Below, piece by piece: positions 32,939 through 43,494 of a stretch of 64,000 bases of DNA (its first letter is position 1; every line of letters begins with the position of its first letter). A program made the position numbers and the translations under genes. Source of the DNA: Pollenia angustigena (Eukaryota > Arthropoda > Insecta > Diptera > Polleniidae); contig OV884059.1 in NCBI GenBank assembly GCA_930367215.1, positions 35,641,882 through 35,705,881 on the forward strand. Reading direction: 5' to 3'. The notes under the pieces were generated by a model. The model made no database searches, had not been told where the DNA came from, and saw only the letters and a program-made list of their open reading frames with translations.

Positions 32939-33100
32939 ATACTGTTGGCAACGACAGATCCGCTCATCTCTAGCATTCAAGGTCAATGGAATGTAGAACA
33001 TTGGGACTTAGATGAAGAAGCAAAAGGGCTGCTACAGGACAGAGGTAATACAAAACCAAGTATGGAATATTTGGAGGCAATTTTCCAACCGAATGAATAG
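32939..33100 (+). pseudogene. Unrecognised coding fragment
   Basis: The frame LATTDPLISSIQGQWNVEHW, continuing through DLDEEAKGLLQDRGN to YLEAIFQPNE and a stop at about 33100, has a balanced composition unlike the surrounding AT-rich noise, so it probably was real coding sequence (the last exon of a transposon or captured gene). I do not recognise a family. It has no start codon and lies directly after the P-like tandem duplication. Confidence 0.35.
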
Positions 33101-33728
33101 TAGATATAATTAACGTTTATTGTTTTTTAAGCAAAAAATATATTTTTGTCGTTATTGTTATTTAAATAAAAAAGAAAATAACCATTTAAAAATTTACACT
33201 TATTTATTTTTTTAATTTAAAAAGTATTCTAGTGGAACTGGTTCCATTTGAACCTGTTGTAAAGTTGATAATGTAGAAACCTATTCACAAAATGATCATA
33301 GGTATTATTACATGCCTCTGCACTTTTTTTTAAAGGTATAGTGGTATATACGAGGCAAATTTATATGCATATAAAGGTAATACGAATACTCATTTGTTCT
33401 TACGCTTTTAAAAAAGTATTTCCTCCAGAAATATATAAAAATGTTTATATTTTTCGAAAGAAAACATTATGAGTATGCTTGTAGAAGCAATTTTTAGTCA
33501 GTTTGACATTTTTATTCCCATATGCCCTATTCCAAATCAAATTTTTCAAACAAAAAAAAATCAATTTGAGTAAAAAGTTCTAATAATTCAACACACCGAT
33601 TTTTATACAATAGAACAGTAATGATTTCTAATATATTTATTATTTTCTAGAAAATTCTGATCAATGAGTGGTAAATTGTATTGCCTTTTTTGAACAAAAA
33701 GAAAAAAGAACTTAAAGCCTTTTTCCGG

Positions 33729-34074
33729 GATTGGGAATTTGGGTATTTCTTAATCAAAAATGGGGTTGTTTTTCAGTCCACTGTTTTAATAACATTTTAA
33801 TCTACATAACTGCCAAAATTCATTATGATACCTTTATTAATGTTAGATTTAAAGAATGTCAAACATTAAAGTTATTATTTATATAGTGTAAATGAATAAA
33901 AGGACTTTCAATATGAGTAAAAAATAATAATTTTAAGGTTTGACATTCTATAAATCTAACATGAACAAAGATATATTAATGAAATTTGGCAGTTATGTAG
34001 ATTAAAAAGTTTTTACAACAGTGGGCTGAAAAACATCCCACTTTTTGAATAAAAAATACCATAATTCTCAATCA
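33729..34074. repeat. 345-bp imperfect hairpin
   Basis: The arm at 33729-33880 ('gtttttcagtccactgtt', 'ctacataactgccaaaattc') is mirrored by 33918-34074. The centre is near 33900. Arms of about 150 bp make this a foldback-type MITE inside the Transib-type element. It is non-coding. Confidence 0.7.
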
Positions 34075-34299
34075 TTAGTATTTTCATACTAAATGCTAAA
34101 AAACATCAAATGTTCAACTTTGACCTTAAATTTCTCAACAACTGCTGAGCCGATTTTAACAAAATTAAAACTGTAAAAAAGTTGAAGAAGTCTTCTCTCC
34201 TGCAAAAAAAAAATTGCAAAATTATCTCTATCGGTTCAAAAGTTACAGATTTTTGGCCGATGAAAAACGATTTTCAGCCACTGTGCGCCGGTTTACATT

Positions 34300-34530
34300 T
34301 TGTTCATATTCTCGAACTCAAACATTTTCAGGCCAAAAAGATGAGTCGAGAATGAAGTTAAAAACTTCAAATGGAACATCAAGTTTAAATGATGTTATAA
34401 TCCGCGCTTGTGAGTAAGTAAACTTATGAACATTCAAATCAACATTTTTGCCGATCTTAGATTTAATATACACATCAATGTCGTCGACAGATGTATCATT
34501 CAAAAAATATTTTTGTTTACATTTTTAAAA
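34300..34530 (-). pseudogene. C-terminal end of LINE ORF1
   Basis: Minus strand: VDDIDVYIKSKIGKNVDL, then IITSFKLDVPFEVFNFIL and SFWPENV, followed by a stop at 34318. The pattern 'SFK..VP...f....d..FWP.gv' is the usual ending of ORF1 proteins (RRM-like/zinc knuckle type) of jockey/CR1-class LINEs. ORF2 would start just downstream, beyond the CGCCG insertion point. No ORF1 zinc knuckle is seen further right, so the 5' end is missing or too decayed. Confidence 0.65.
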
Positions 34531-35861
34531 TTTTGTATTATAAACGAAATTTTTCTTTAATTTGGTTTATTTTATTATTTGATAAAAATGATTTTTTTTA
34601 ACTTTTTTGCTATCTTATCTCAACTTAAGATGTTTTGTCAAACTGCCACTGCTATGATTTTTGCTGTCAAGCTAAATTTCGTTATCTATCGAATTAAAAG
34701 CTTGGTTATCGACTGACATCATTCCAAATTTTGGTACACATCACCCAATACCGACTGACATAGTAACAATATGAAATATTTCGCACGTTCGTCTGAAATT
34801 TCGCCCGCTATCGACTGACGTGACAAAACAAAAAAAAAAGGAAGAAAAAATTAAATTGTTTCTATTTGGAATTGTCACTTGCATTTTATGCATCTTAACA
34901 AATATCGTAGTTGTATATTTTTTTCAATATAAATAAATTTTTATATGGATTGGTGTGTTTACATTTTTAATTCCATGTAGAATCGGTAGTTTTAGCATTT
35001 ATTTAAATTCATACTTAAAATACATTCATTTATCTTTAAACACGTTTTATTATAAACGAAAAAATACAAAAACTAACGATATTATCTAGAGGATTAAAAC
35101 CTGATTATATTAATTTGTTTTTATGCTAATCTCTGTTCAATAATAAATTTAATTATAATACATAATATGTACATACATATACATACATATGTATGTATAG
35201 TTATGTATCTATGTACATATTCAAGCAAATATATTTATTTATATAAAATACAATAGGAAAATCCTATTGTTAAAATATTGGAACGTGTTTGTAGACAAAC
35301 TGACGCAGTATTTTATAGCATGCTTCTTGTTTCATAATTTATTAATCAGTTTATAGTATTTATAGTTTAAACTTTATACCTACCTACTTAAAATTTACTA
35401 TCATTAACTGTATTACCGTCTGGTGGTCAACAACTTATTTAATTTCTTTGATTAAGTAAACAATTCTATTAATTTTATCTTCTCAATCATGTTGTTTTTT
35501 TTCTTTTTACATGAAAAAAACAAACTTTGTTTTGAATGACTTTGGTTTCTTTTACGAAATTGTTTGTTTTGCTATATTTATATTTAGATAATGATATTAA
35601 GAAGCGCATTAAATAGGAGGTTTTGACTTTAAAACCACACCACTATTAGAAGCTGCTTTGAATTGAAATCTACATAAGTATATATAAGTGATGTTACGAA
35701 TATTCGTATCGCCGAATATTCGCCTATTTTATGAAATTTGTATTCGCCAGATTTAAGCGAATATTTGATTCGTAATAGTTTTAGCCGTTTAGTTTTATTG
35801 ACCAATCATCACATAATTCTTAAGAGTGATTTCTGGAGTTATACACGGAGAGAATCATTAA
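34531..35861. other. No gene seen; AT-rich DNA with a microsatellite
   Basis: Nothing supported apart from a (TATG/CATA)n stretch at about 35165-35220. Confidence 0.6.
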
Positions 35862-35993
35862 GTGCCGGTTCACACACGTCAAGTTTGACTCGTCAAGTCT
35901 TGAGTTTTTAGGAGAGAGAATGCCATTTCCTTTCCCTTCTCTCCTAAAAGATCAAGACTTGAAGAGTCAAACTTGACCTGTGTGAACCGGCAC
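35862..35993. mobile_element. Palindromic Harbinger-type MITE, 132 bp
   Basis: GTGCCGGTTCACACACGTCA starts at 35862 and its mirror ends at 35993. TAA is duplicated (35859-35861 and 35994-35996). Same family as 30768-30904, with an internal 'aggagagag...ctctcct' hairpin. Confidence 0.85.
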
Positions 35994-35996
35994 TAA

Positions 35997-37384
35997 CTAA
36001 ATATGGCTTGAACCAAAGTAGGTATAATAAGTAACACGACTCTTTTTTTTAATGTTATTCTCTCACATGTACATGTCCTGTGTGAATTCAACACACTTGA
36101 GAGAAACAAAAACAAATGTCACGAATTCTTGCGTCAAATATTTTGGAAAATTGGGATTGTTCCAGATTTTTATTACAACACATCTAATTATTTTAATTTG
36201 TTATAAATATTTTTCACCTTTTAACATATAAAATCAGTTCTTATTGCACAAATAAAAAAAATAAAAATATAATTTTTGACGTAAAATTTTTTTTGTGGTA
36301 GATTTTAAATTAGTTTATCAGAGTTGCTAATTTTAGTATTAATGTGTTGAAAAAAGGGATAAAAAATAGAATTTGACAAAGTTTACATAAACCTTTTAAA
36401 TGCTTAAATTACATTGTTCCACACATAATTTCAAAAACAAAGTTATGGTTATTGAAATGTGTAACTTTAAGATAACTCTTATTTCACAAAAACACACAGA
36501 CGGACATTGTTAAATCAACTCCGCTCATCATAAGGACCCAGAACATATATACTTTATAGGGTCTAAGATCAATTTTGAATGACAAACTTAAATACATACA
36601 TATACCCTTTTTCACCACCTGTGGTGAAGGGTATACTAATGACTTACTTTTTAATGCATTCATTTTAGGACTTCCCTTGTAAAATTCATTGATTCTTTCA
36701 GTAGAATTGTAAGTAGCCTTTTTACTTTTTCCTAGTTACTCAACAGATTATTTTGTAGGCGTAGTTTTTACTGGGTTCTGTATCGCCATGAATCGCAAAG
36801 TATTTTCTTTTATTGCAGAGTAACATTTCTATAACTCTATCTAATCATATCCGTTCAACTAGTTGACTGCCTGAGTGTTAATGTTGTATCCGTGTATAAA
36901 GTACTTTAAAGAAACTTGATGATATTTTGTAACAGGGTTTATAAATTAACAAAATATTTTATTTTTATAAAACTTTTCATGAAACAAATATATGGAATAA
37001 CAAGTATACCCTTCACCATTGCTCAATAAGAACAGAAAGTTATGTAAATAGTTCCATATAAATATGAATATATGGTGAAGTGTATAAAAATTGTAAAATT
37101 AAATTAATTTGTACAAATTAACATACAAAAGTGGCACTTATTTTAACATACATAATTAAATGAATAAAAATTAAAAATGTTATAAATAATGTAACGTAAA
37201 ATTATCAAACAACTTAAATTGCATTTAACAACTTATCAAAAAAAGGTATATGAATTGGTTTTCTTACAGAACACCAAAAGTAATTAAATGAAATATAATT
37301 AAAAAAATTTTAAAACTGTATTATTACCAAAAAGTAATTTCAATTTTTGGGAATACAAAATTTTAATTTCAAAAGATTTTGTTA
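35997..37384. repeat. Gene-free stretch with fragments of the dispersed fly repeat
   Basis: 36480-36640 ('agacggacattgtt', 'atatatactttatagggtct', 'ccacctgtggtgaagggtat') and 37005-37085 ('tatacccttcaccattgctc' mirrored by 'atggtgaagtgtata') belong to the same interspersed repeat as 41300-42210. The rest shows nothing. Confidence 0.55.
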
Positions 37385-37611
37385 TTCGTGCTTAATTCCC
37401 AGTTTTTATTCTTGATAAAAACACTTGAAATTTATTGTTGATGGGATAAGCTATTCCTATGCGCATTTCACTGGTTGCTTAGGCCAGGGGAATGTAAGAT
37501 GAGATAAACCCACTGTTTATTGTTGATGTGTTTTGTTTAAACTTTGATATTATTACAAGTAGAACTGTTGCTATAAGTCTTATCCGTTTAACAGTTTTAT
37601 TTGGTTTAATA

Positions 37612-38522
37612 AAGGGTGGTTAAATTTCAAGTTGATGTTGATTTTGAATAAAACACAAACTATTTAGGAAATTATTGTAATTTTATTTTATTATGATATA
37701 TTGGTATTACTCAATTATGTACGGCCAAATGGGCGCCGCGACCACGGCGGCACACCTCCATCCGATGGTCTAAATTTTCGATGACCCTGAGGCATAATGG
37801 AGGTTCTATGCCGTTAATGTGCCGAATTATCTCATCCTTTAGCTCTTGAATTGTTGCTGGCTTATCGACGTACACATTTTCTTTCAAAAAACCCCAAAGA
37901 AAAAAGTCCAACGGTGTCAAATCACATGATCTTGGCGGCCAATTGACATCGCCATTACTTGAGATAACACGGCCATTGAATTTGTTGCGCAAAAGAGCCA
38001 TTGTTTCGTTAGCTGTGTGGCAAGTGGCACCGTCCTGCTGAAACCACATATCGTCCACATCCATATCTTCCAATTCGGGCCATAAAAAGTTCGTTATCAT
38101 CTCACGATAGCGAACACCATTCACAGTAACTGCCTGACCGGCCTCATTTTGGAAAAAATACGGCCCGATGATGCCGCCAGCCCATAAACCGCACCAAACA
38201 GTCACTCTTTGTGGGTGCATTGGTTTTTCGACAATCGCTCTTGGATTCTCATTCGCCCAAATGCGGCAATTCTGTTTATTGACGAATCCACTGAGGTGAA
38301 AATGTGCCTACTCACTGCATCTCGAAGCGAACGACATGCATTTTGATTTGAACGCCCATTTTCATAATAAGTCTGGATAACTTTATCACGTTGTTGGATT
38401 GTGTATCTCTCCATGGTTCAAATTGAGTAAGTCTGAAATAGAGAAATGTCAAATAAAATTCGGAAAAAACTTGGCGTTTAGGTGTGGTTCACATTCAACA
38501 TCGGCCCTTACAATTTAACCTT
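37612..38522 (-). mobile_element. Mariner-like element, 0.9 kb
   Basis: TA is present on both sides (37610-37611 and 38523-38524). The ends AAGGGTGGTTAAATT and, inward from the right, AAGGTTAAATT are imperfect inverted repeats with a shared 'gatgttga'. It carries a transposase pseudogene on the minus strand. The TA target and DDxD-type transposase fit IS630-Tc1-mariner. Confidence 0.75.
37711..38414 (-). pseudogene. Mariner-like transposase, internally deleted
   Basis: Two overlapping frames. The first (38414-38202) encodes MERYTIQQRDKVIQTYYENG, the N-terminal helix-turn-helix start, then NRIAAFGRMRIQERLSKNQ. The second (38220-37711) carries VTVWCGLWAGGIIGPYFF, the catalytic FQQDGATCHTA and RSCDLTPLDFFLWG. 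Counting gives 36 residues between these two aspartates, outside the classical DD34D group and closer to DD37D/DD41D-like families. The region between the HTH and the first catalytic Asp is much too short (about 345 aa expected, about 235 present), so roughly 100 codons are missing. Flanked by TA within a P-like terminal hairpin. Confidence 0.85.
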
Positions 38523-38640
38523 TATCTTTAGTTTTTCTAAAATCTTTATGGATCTGGCCTAAGCAACCAGTGAAATGCGCATAAGAATAGCTTATCCCAT
38601 CAACAATAAATTTCAAGTGTTTTTATCAAGAATAAAAACT

Positions 38641-39790
38641 GGGAATTAAGCACGAAACACACGTTTCCGCATTATTTTCCAAAAATATATTTTCTTCTAA
38701 ATTTTCTACATCATTCAAATCATGTGGAAAACCTTCTGTATGTATATTTTGGATTAAATCTAAATGTTCTTCAATGTTAAAGTTCAGTACAGCTTCATCT
38801 AGTAATAACTCGGGAGTTGAGTTTGGTGTATCATTATTAGAAATTTCATTTTCATTATACATATATTTCGCAATTGCCTTTTGCGACAATGTTTACAAAA
38901 TTTAACCCCCACCGTTTTTGGAAAAGACTACATAACATTGTGCTTGTAATACGGTCGACATTTCCTGCTCCACGTCGTATGTGCCCGAAAAAGTGTTCTA
39001 AATTGTCTTGTGTTAATAAAAATGGTAAACCTTCTTTTTGTAAAAATTCCCATAACTTACCTAAACTTTTAATGTTTAACAACCAGCCTTTTTTAAACGA
39101 AAATTTTTTTATAATATTTTTACCTAGTGCACTTTCTATTTTAATAGTTTCAATTTCAATTGCAGCATTGTGCAAGTAATTTAATTGTTCATTGAAACCA
39201 ATGAACGAGTCATTGAAAATATTAAACATATCAAATAAATTATTAAAAAATAAAAGATATGCAGAAGTATTTGGCATAGTAATACATTTGGAAGGATTTA
39301 CAACACCTGAAGCGTATAAAATGTTTAATCCGGAAGAAACTGTGTTACTAAATATTTGTGTTGCATATTTAACTTCCATGCTTTGCAGTTTGTGAGGTTT
39401 TATATGAACATCTGTTAGGTTCGGGGCACATTTAACTAACAATTTAGAATCAACTTCATAAAAATATTCTATATCCTTCCAACTTACTAAAGTGTTTTTA
39501 AAATATGTATATTGTATTATCAGAGTTTAGTAAAGAATTTCGAACATTTTTAATTAAATGAGGACTGTCATGAAAGGCAAACATTTTTTGAGAATGAACA
39601 ATAAAATATGGTTTCTCAGAAGACACATTTAAAATTTTATATAAACTTGAAAATTTTTTCCCTTGGTCACATACAAAGTTAACTGGCTTAAGTCCATTTA
39701 TAATTTCAAAAAGCGTTGCAAGCGTTATGAACTAATAGTAGCACATTGGTTGCTTCCAATGATCTCCACCTACAGTGTCGGACAATTTCA
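38641..39790 (-). pseudogene. P-superfamily transposase, C-terminal half (decayed)
   Basis: Minus strand. Upstream, LKPVNFVCDQGKKFSSLYK, SSEKPYFIVHSQKMFAFHD and SPHLIKNVRNSLLNSDN are the GTP-binding/insertion region of P/THAP9-like transposases (D.PHLiKn.RN). After a frame break at about 39490: WKDIEYFYEVDSKLLVKCAP, VKYATQIFSNTVSSGL, then LTQDNLEHFFGHIRRGAG, the C-terminal 'NQD.LE.FFg.iR' catalytic signature. A further frameshift near 38880 leads to an acidic C-terminus ending at 38626. Together with 45650-46884 it might be the other half of the same element separated by later insertions. Not functional. Confidence 0.8.
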
Positions 39791-41200
39791 AAGTTTAAGA
39801 TCTCATGAATTCATGTTTAATATTAACGTTAAATAAAGAATATACACTTATTTTTCATAAAATATAATAAAAATGCTTTTGTTCTCAAATACAACAATAA
39901 TTTTTAACACCCTCCACTAGGCTTGCCATTTCTATTTTGAGAAAAAGAGGACGCCAGCATAAAAAATGTAGGACATTTGCTTGAAAAAAGAGGACACTTT
40001 TTAAACAACCTAATTTTAATAAAATTAACGACGGCATAAAAATTAACAACCAAAATTTGTTTTTACACAAAAACTTAATTTGGGTAATTCCATGTCAAAT
40101 CGACCTAGAGTGGGACTTGACCCCTTTCGATTAAATGAAATTTGGCGAGAGGGTTTCTTTCATCCCATAAAGAACATATATCAACGAAAAACAATTTTTT
40201 AATTTTTTTCAAAAGTTATGTCATATTCAAAATGTCATAATTTCGCCGAATGTGTTGAGTTTATTTTTTTAATATCTGGAAAACTACTTTACATACGAAG
40301 ATGATTTTTGTCAGTTTAAAGAGAATACTTGAGGCTACAATAATGGCCATTTTCTCATTAGGCAATTATCTTTTTTCCCAACGAAAAACTGCACATTAAA
40401 GAAATTTGGTTTTCTTAATGTCTCATTTGCTTCGATTTTATCGCAAAGCTAACCGGCACTCATCTGCCCTCAACTTTTACATGTATTTTGAATGGTGTTG
40501 CCAACTGAAAACAATTTTTTTTGTTGGTATATTGAGAAACCCAAAATCGTTAACGGACAGTTTATCGGTCCAATAAATTTATGTTGACATTAAGTAACAG
40601 GCAGTTTGTCGATACATTGAGAAAATGGCCATAAATATATTAAAAAAAAAAATGTCTTTGCAAAATATAAAACTTAAAAAATGGACTTAGTCAAAACCCT
40701 ATTTTTTGCTGATTTTTTTTTATATAATACTTCAAACTGTTCTTTCAAAATCCTGAAACTTTGAAGGATGTACTTTTTTTTAAGATATGATTTTTTATTT
40801 CTTTCCAAAAATAATCTTAAAATGAAATTTTAATATGGTCATTTCAGCAATAAGTATTTATTTGAACAAAAGTAACGACATTGATAAGGTTGTTTTTGCT
40901 TATTTGTTGGATTTTTTTTTGGGAGCTCCATTTTCAAAGAAAACTACTCTTTTTGTCACGTTACGTCCCCAAAAATTAAATCATACCTATCTTTAAAAAA
41001 AACCAGAGCACCCAAATCTTTTTTTAATGAATTTTGTGACCTGTGATTTAAAGTTTAAATGCAGGAACAAATTTTCAATGAAGGTGTAAAAACAGACATC
41101 TGCATTAAAATTTGTTGCGGTTTAGACCTATATACAATTATTGACTGACAATCAGAATCAATTTTAAAAAGCTTGAGTAGAATATCAGTTTAAGCTGAAC
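39791..41200. other. No gene; possible hAT-type end
   Basis: 'TAGGCTTGCCATTTCTATTT' at about 39918 resembles the right TIR of the hAT-type element at 24143-25315, and 'agaggac' repeats follow, as in the element at 29259. No matching partner end was identified. The rest is AT-rich and non-coding. Confidence 0.35.
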
Positions 41201-42210
41201 TTAAATGATTTTTAGGAGAATAAATTATATAAAAGCCATGGTAAGCTATGAACCAATCATCCCAAATTCTGAGAACGATTTCTGGTATTAAAAAACATAA
41301 ATTTCAATACAGCGGTGCAATTAGTTTAAGCGTTAGCAGTAAATTTCAGAAGGCTGCTAAAATGGAATCTTAGGAAAATTATGGACCGTATATCACAAAA
41401 TTGCATAACATTTTTTCTGGCCATATGAAGCTAAACTGGAAGAAAGTTTACCGCGTATTTAATTATTTTACCAGAGTGGGCTTTATATTCACCTATGGTA
41501 AGTTATGCACCGATCTTCACCAAATTTCACAGTGTCATTTCTAGTTCTATAAAACTGTGATGTATCAAATTTTGTTATGATAGCGTTATTTTTTACGTTT
41601 TTAGGCGATGACCGATGTTCACGAAACTTAATAGTTTCATTTCTAGTCCTATTTAACTGTGACGTGCCAAAATTTGTTATGATAGCATTATTAGTTAGGG
41701 TTTTAGGCTTACTATACTGTTTTCCGGGAGTGGGGCTTATATGGGGCCTAGGGTAAATCATGGACGGATCTTCAAGAAATTTTACAGCGTGATTTCCAGT
41801 TAAATAAAACGAACTGTTGCGAAATCTTATATCATTCTGTGCATTTTTCCACCATTTATGTTAGTTTTTGTAACAAAATTATCAATTTTTTTTAGGTGGT
41901 GGTTCCACATTTTGATTCATAGCTCAGATCCTATTGAACCGATTTTGCTGGATTTCAATCCCAAACTGCTTAGGATAACTGCAAGCAATTTGACACCAAG
42001 TTTGTTTATTTCTTTTGAGTTTTTCGAAAGTGAGCGTGTTTTCAACAGACGGACAGACAGACGGACATGGCTAAATCGACTTAAAATTACTCAAGGACCC
42101 AGAATATATATACTTTATAGGGTCTGAGATGAATAATAAAAAAGTTTCACACGGAATGACAAACTTAATATACCCTCTTCACAACTAATTGTGGTGGAGG
42201 GTATAAAAAA
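41201..42210 (+). repeat. Dispersed fly repeat with 'ggacagacagacggacatgg' motif
   Basis: Imperfect internal repeats ('ccgatcttcaccaaatttca' and 'ccgatgttcacgaaacttaa') are followed by 'cggacagacagacggacatg', 'atatatactttatagggtct', and the end 'aattgtggtggagggtataa' at about 42208. Related to 7877-9460, 36480-36640 and 56600-56800. Non-coding; family not named. Confidence 0.6.
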
Positions 42211-43039
42211 TGGTTTCCATAAGCCCAGAAATGACGCGACAAAACTAAAGCACATTATGTGAAATGTTTACTTTTTTTTCTTTTTTACAAAATACCAACA
42301 AAAATAATCCCGTTAAGTTAAAAAAACAGTTCTTTAATAATATTTTTAGAAGGTTTAGAAAAAATTTGCACATGTTTATCAGTTGTGACTTCTCATTCAA
42401 AGGTGCGGTATAATTCTTTTAAGTTTTAAACTTAAAATGGCTCGAAATAAGTATTCAGCATTATTAAGAGAAAAAATTATTGATTTTTACAATAAAGATG
42501 AATCTGTGACATGTATCGCAAAAAAATTTAGTATACACCATAGCATAATTTCGCGAATTATAAGCCGTTTTCGTTCATCAGGCTCGGTGACCACTATACA
42601 CAAAGGTGGTCGGCCCCTAAAAACCAGCAAACGGGAAGATAAAACTATAATTCAAATGATAAAAAAAGATCCTTTCGTATCAGCAAGGCCAATTGCTAAT
42701 CAATTATGCCTAAATATTACGCCCAGATCCATCCAAAGACGAGCTGTAGAAGGTGGCTTAAAAACATATAAAACAGCAAAAAAACCTTTTATTTCACGAA
42801 AAAATAGACAAGCAAGGATTAATTTTGCAAAGGAGCACATCAACTGGACAAAGATACAATGGAAAAATGTTCTCTTCTCTGATGAATCAAAGTTTAATTT
42901 AAAAGGTTCAGATGGATTACACAACGACTCTCCCGCTCTCATTGTTCTGCAGCGTTCTTTTTTTTTTAAATATGATCGAACTTCATAATAATCCGTTACT
43001 GGGTAACATTGAAATACATAATGGTGACATAAAAGAAGA

Positions 43040-43345
43040 ACTTAAAAAATGCAAGTTGATTTATCTTTACCTCCAGAAAGTGGAATAAACTTCTGGAAAA
43101 AAATATCAACAAAAACATATGTATATCCAAAAAGAAAAAATTAAATTCTAAAGATGTATTCGATCTTTGGATCAACCTTTATATGTGAATCTTCATTTTG
43201 TTTTTTTTTTTGAAGTTTATACAAAATTAACACAGAAATCGTCTCACAGATGAACATCTTGAAGACCTCATGCGTACAAAATGTTGTCCCTACAAGTTTG
43301 ACATAGATGCATTAATCAAAAGTTTTGAAAAAGTTAAGCTCTTCT
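43040..43345 (+). pseudogene. hAT transposase C-terminal scrap
   Basis: Reading with frame changes gives SLPPESGINFWKKISTKTY, FGSTFICESSF and NRLTDEHLEDLMRTKCCPYK-like text (43235-43290). These are the C-terminal dimerisation-domain signatures of the ZBED5/GTF2IRD2-like hAT group (FGSt.lCE..Fs ... R.rLtDehLed.lri). It lies within the DNA inserted in the Tc1-like transposase. Multiple frameshifts. Confidence 0.6.
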
Positions 43346-43494
43346 TTTCTGTCACCATTATGTGTTTCAATGTTGCATAATAATGGATTACAATTCGATC
43401 AAGCCTTTAAAAGGCACAAATGTCGTAAGAAATATAATACCAAAATTGAAATGTAAAACTGCACAATTTATAAAAAAGCTTATTTTATAGATAG

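Larger units (their letters stand above)
31112..34285. mobile_element. Transib-type element, non-autonomous, inserted in the LINE
   Basis: The left end CACTGTGGCTGAAAAT and the right end read inward, CACAGTGGCTGAAAAT, continue with matching 'catcggccaaaa'. The 5-bp duplication CGCCG flanks both ends. TIRs beginning CAC(A/T)GTG with a 5-bp CGNCG duplication are diagnostic of the Transib superfamily, whose transposase is the ancestor of RAG1. No transposase is found inside. Instead the element holds a tandemly repeated P-like 3' terminal piece (about 32001-32937), an unrecognised coding scrap at about 32940 and a 345-bp hairpin (33729-34074). LINE ORF1 and ORF2 sequences flank it. Confidence 0.82.
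1735..34530 (-). mobile_element. LINE (jockey/CR1-like) retrotransposon, split by four nested insertions
   Basis: One minus-strand non-LTR element. Its 3' end is near 1735, where the plus strand shows a short (tttA)n run, and its 5' part reaches about 34.5 kb. The pieces are: ORF1 C-terminus (about 34510-34291), start of ORF2 and endonuclease (31106 down to about 29902), linker and RT (29258-28987 and 3276-2540), and C-terminus (2540-1766). Removing each inserted element together with one copy of its target duplication restores a continuous reading across all four junctions, for example the passage leading to SMGPDGIPSSI at the 25.7-kb insertion. The interruptions are 31112-34285, 30768-30904, 29259-29894 and 3285-28986. 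The element itself would be roughly 3 kb without insertions, so ORF1 is probably 5'-truncated or extends further right undetected. The RT signature is FADD. The clade (jockey versus CR1) is from memory of motif style only. Confidence 0.85.
37385..38660 (-). repeat. P-like 3' terminal hairpin, split by a mariner-like element
   Basis: 37385-37490 and 38552-38657 are inverted copies (both contain 'ctgggaattaagcac' or its complement, and 'gcgcatttcactggttgctt' or its complement). Joining the flanks of the mariner-like insertion gives the same sequence as the P-like terminal copies at 32001 and 32475. The transposase C-terminus of the neighbouring P-like gene runs into this region, so it is the 3' end of a P-superfamily element. 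Confidence 0.65.
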
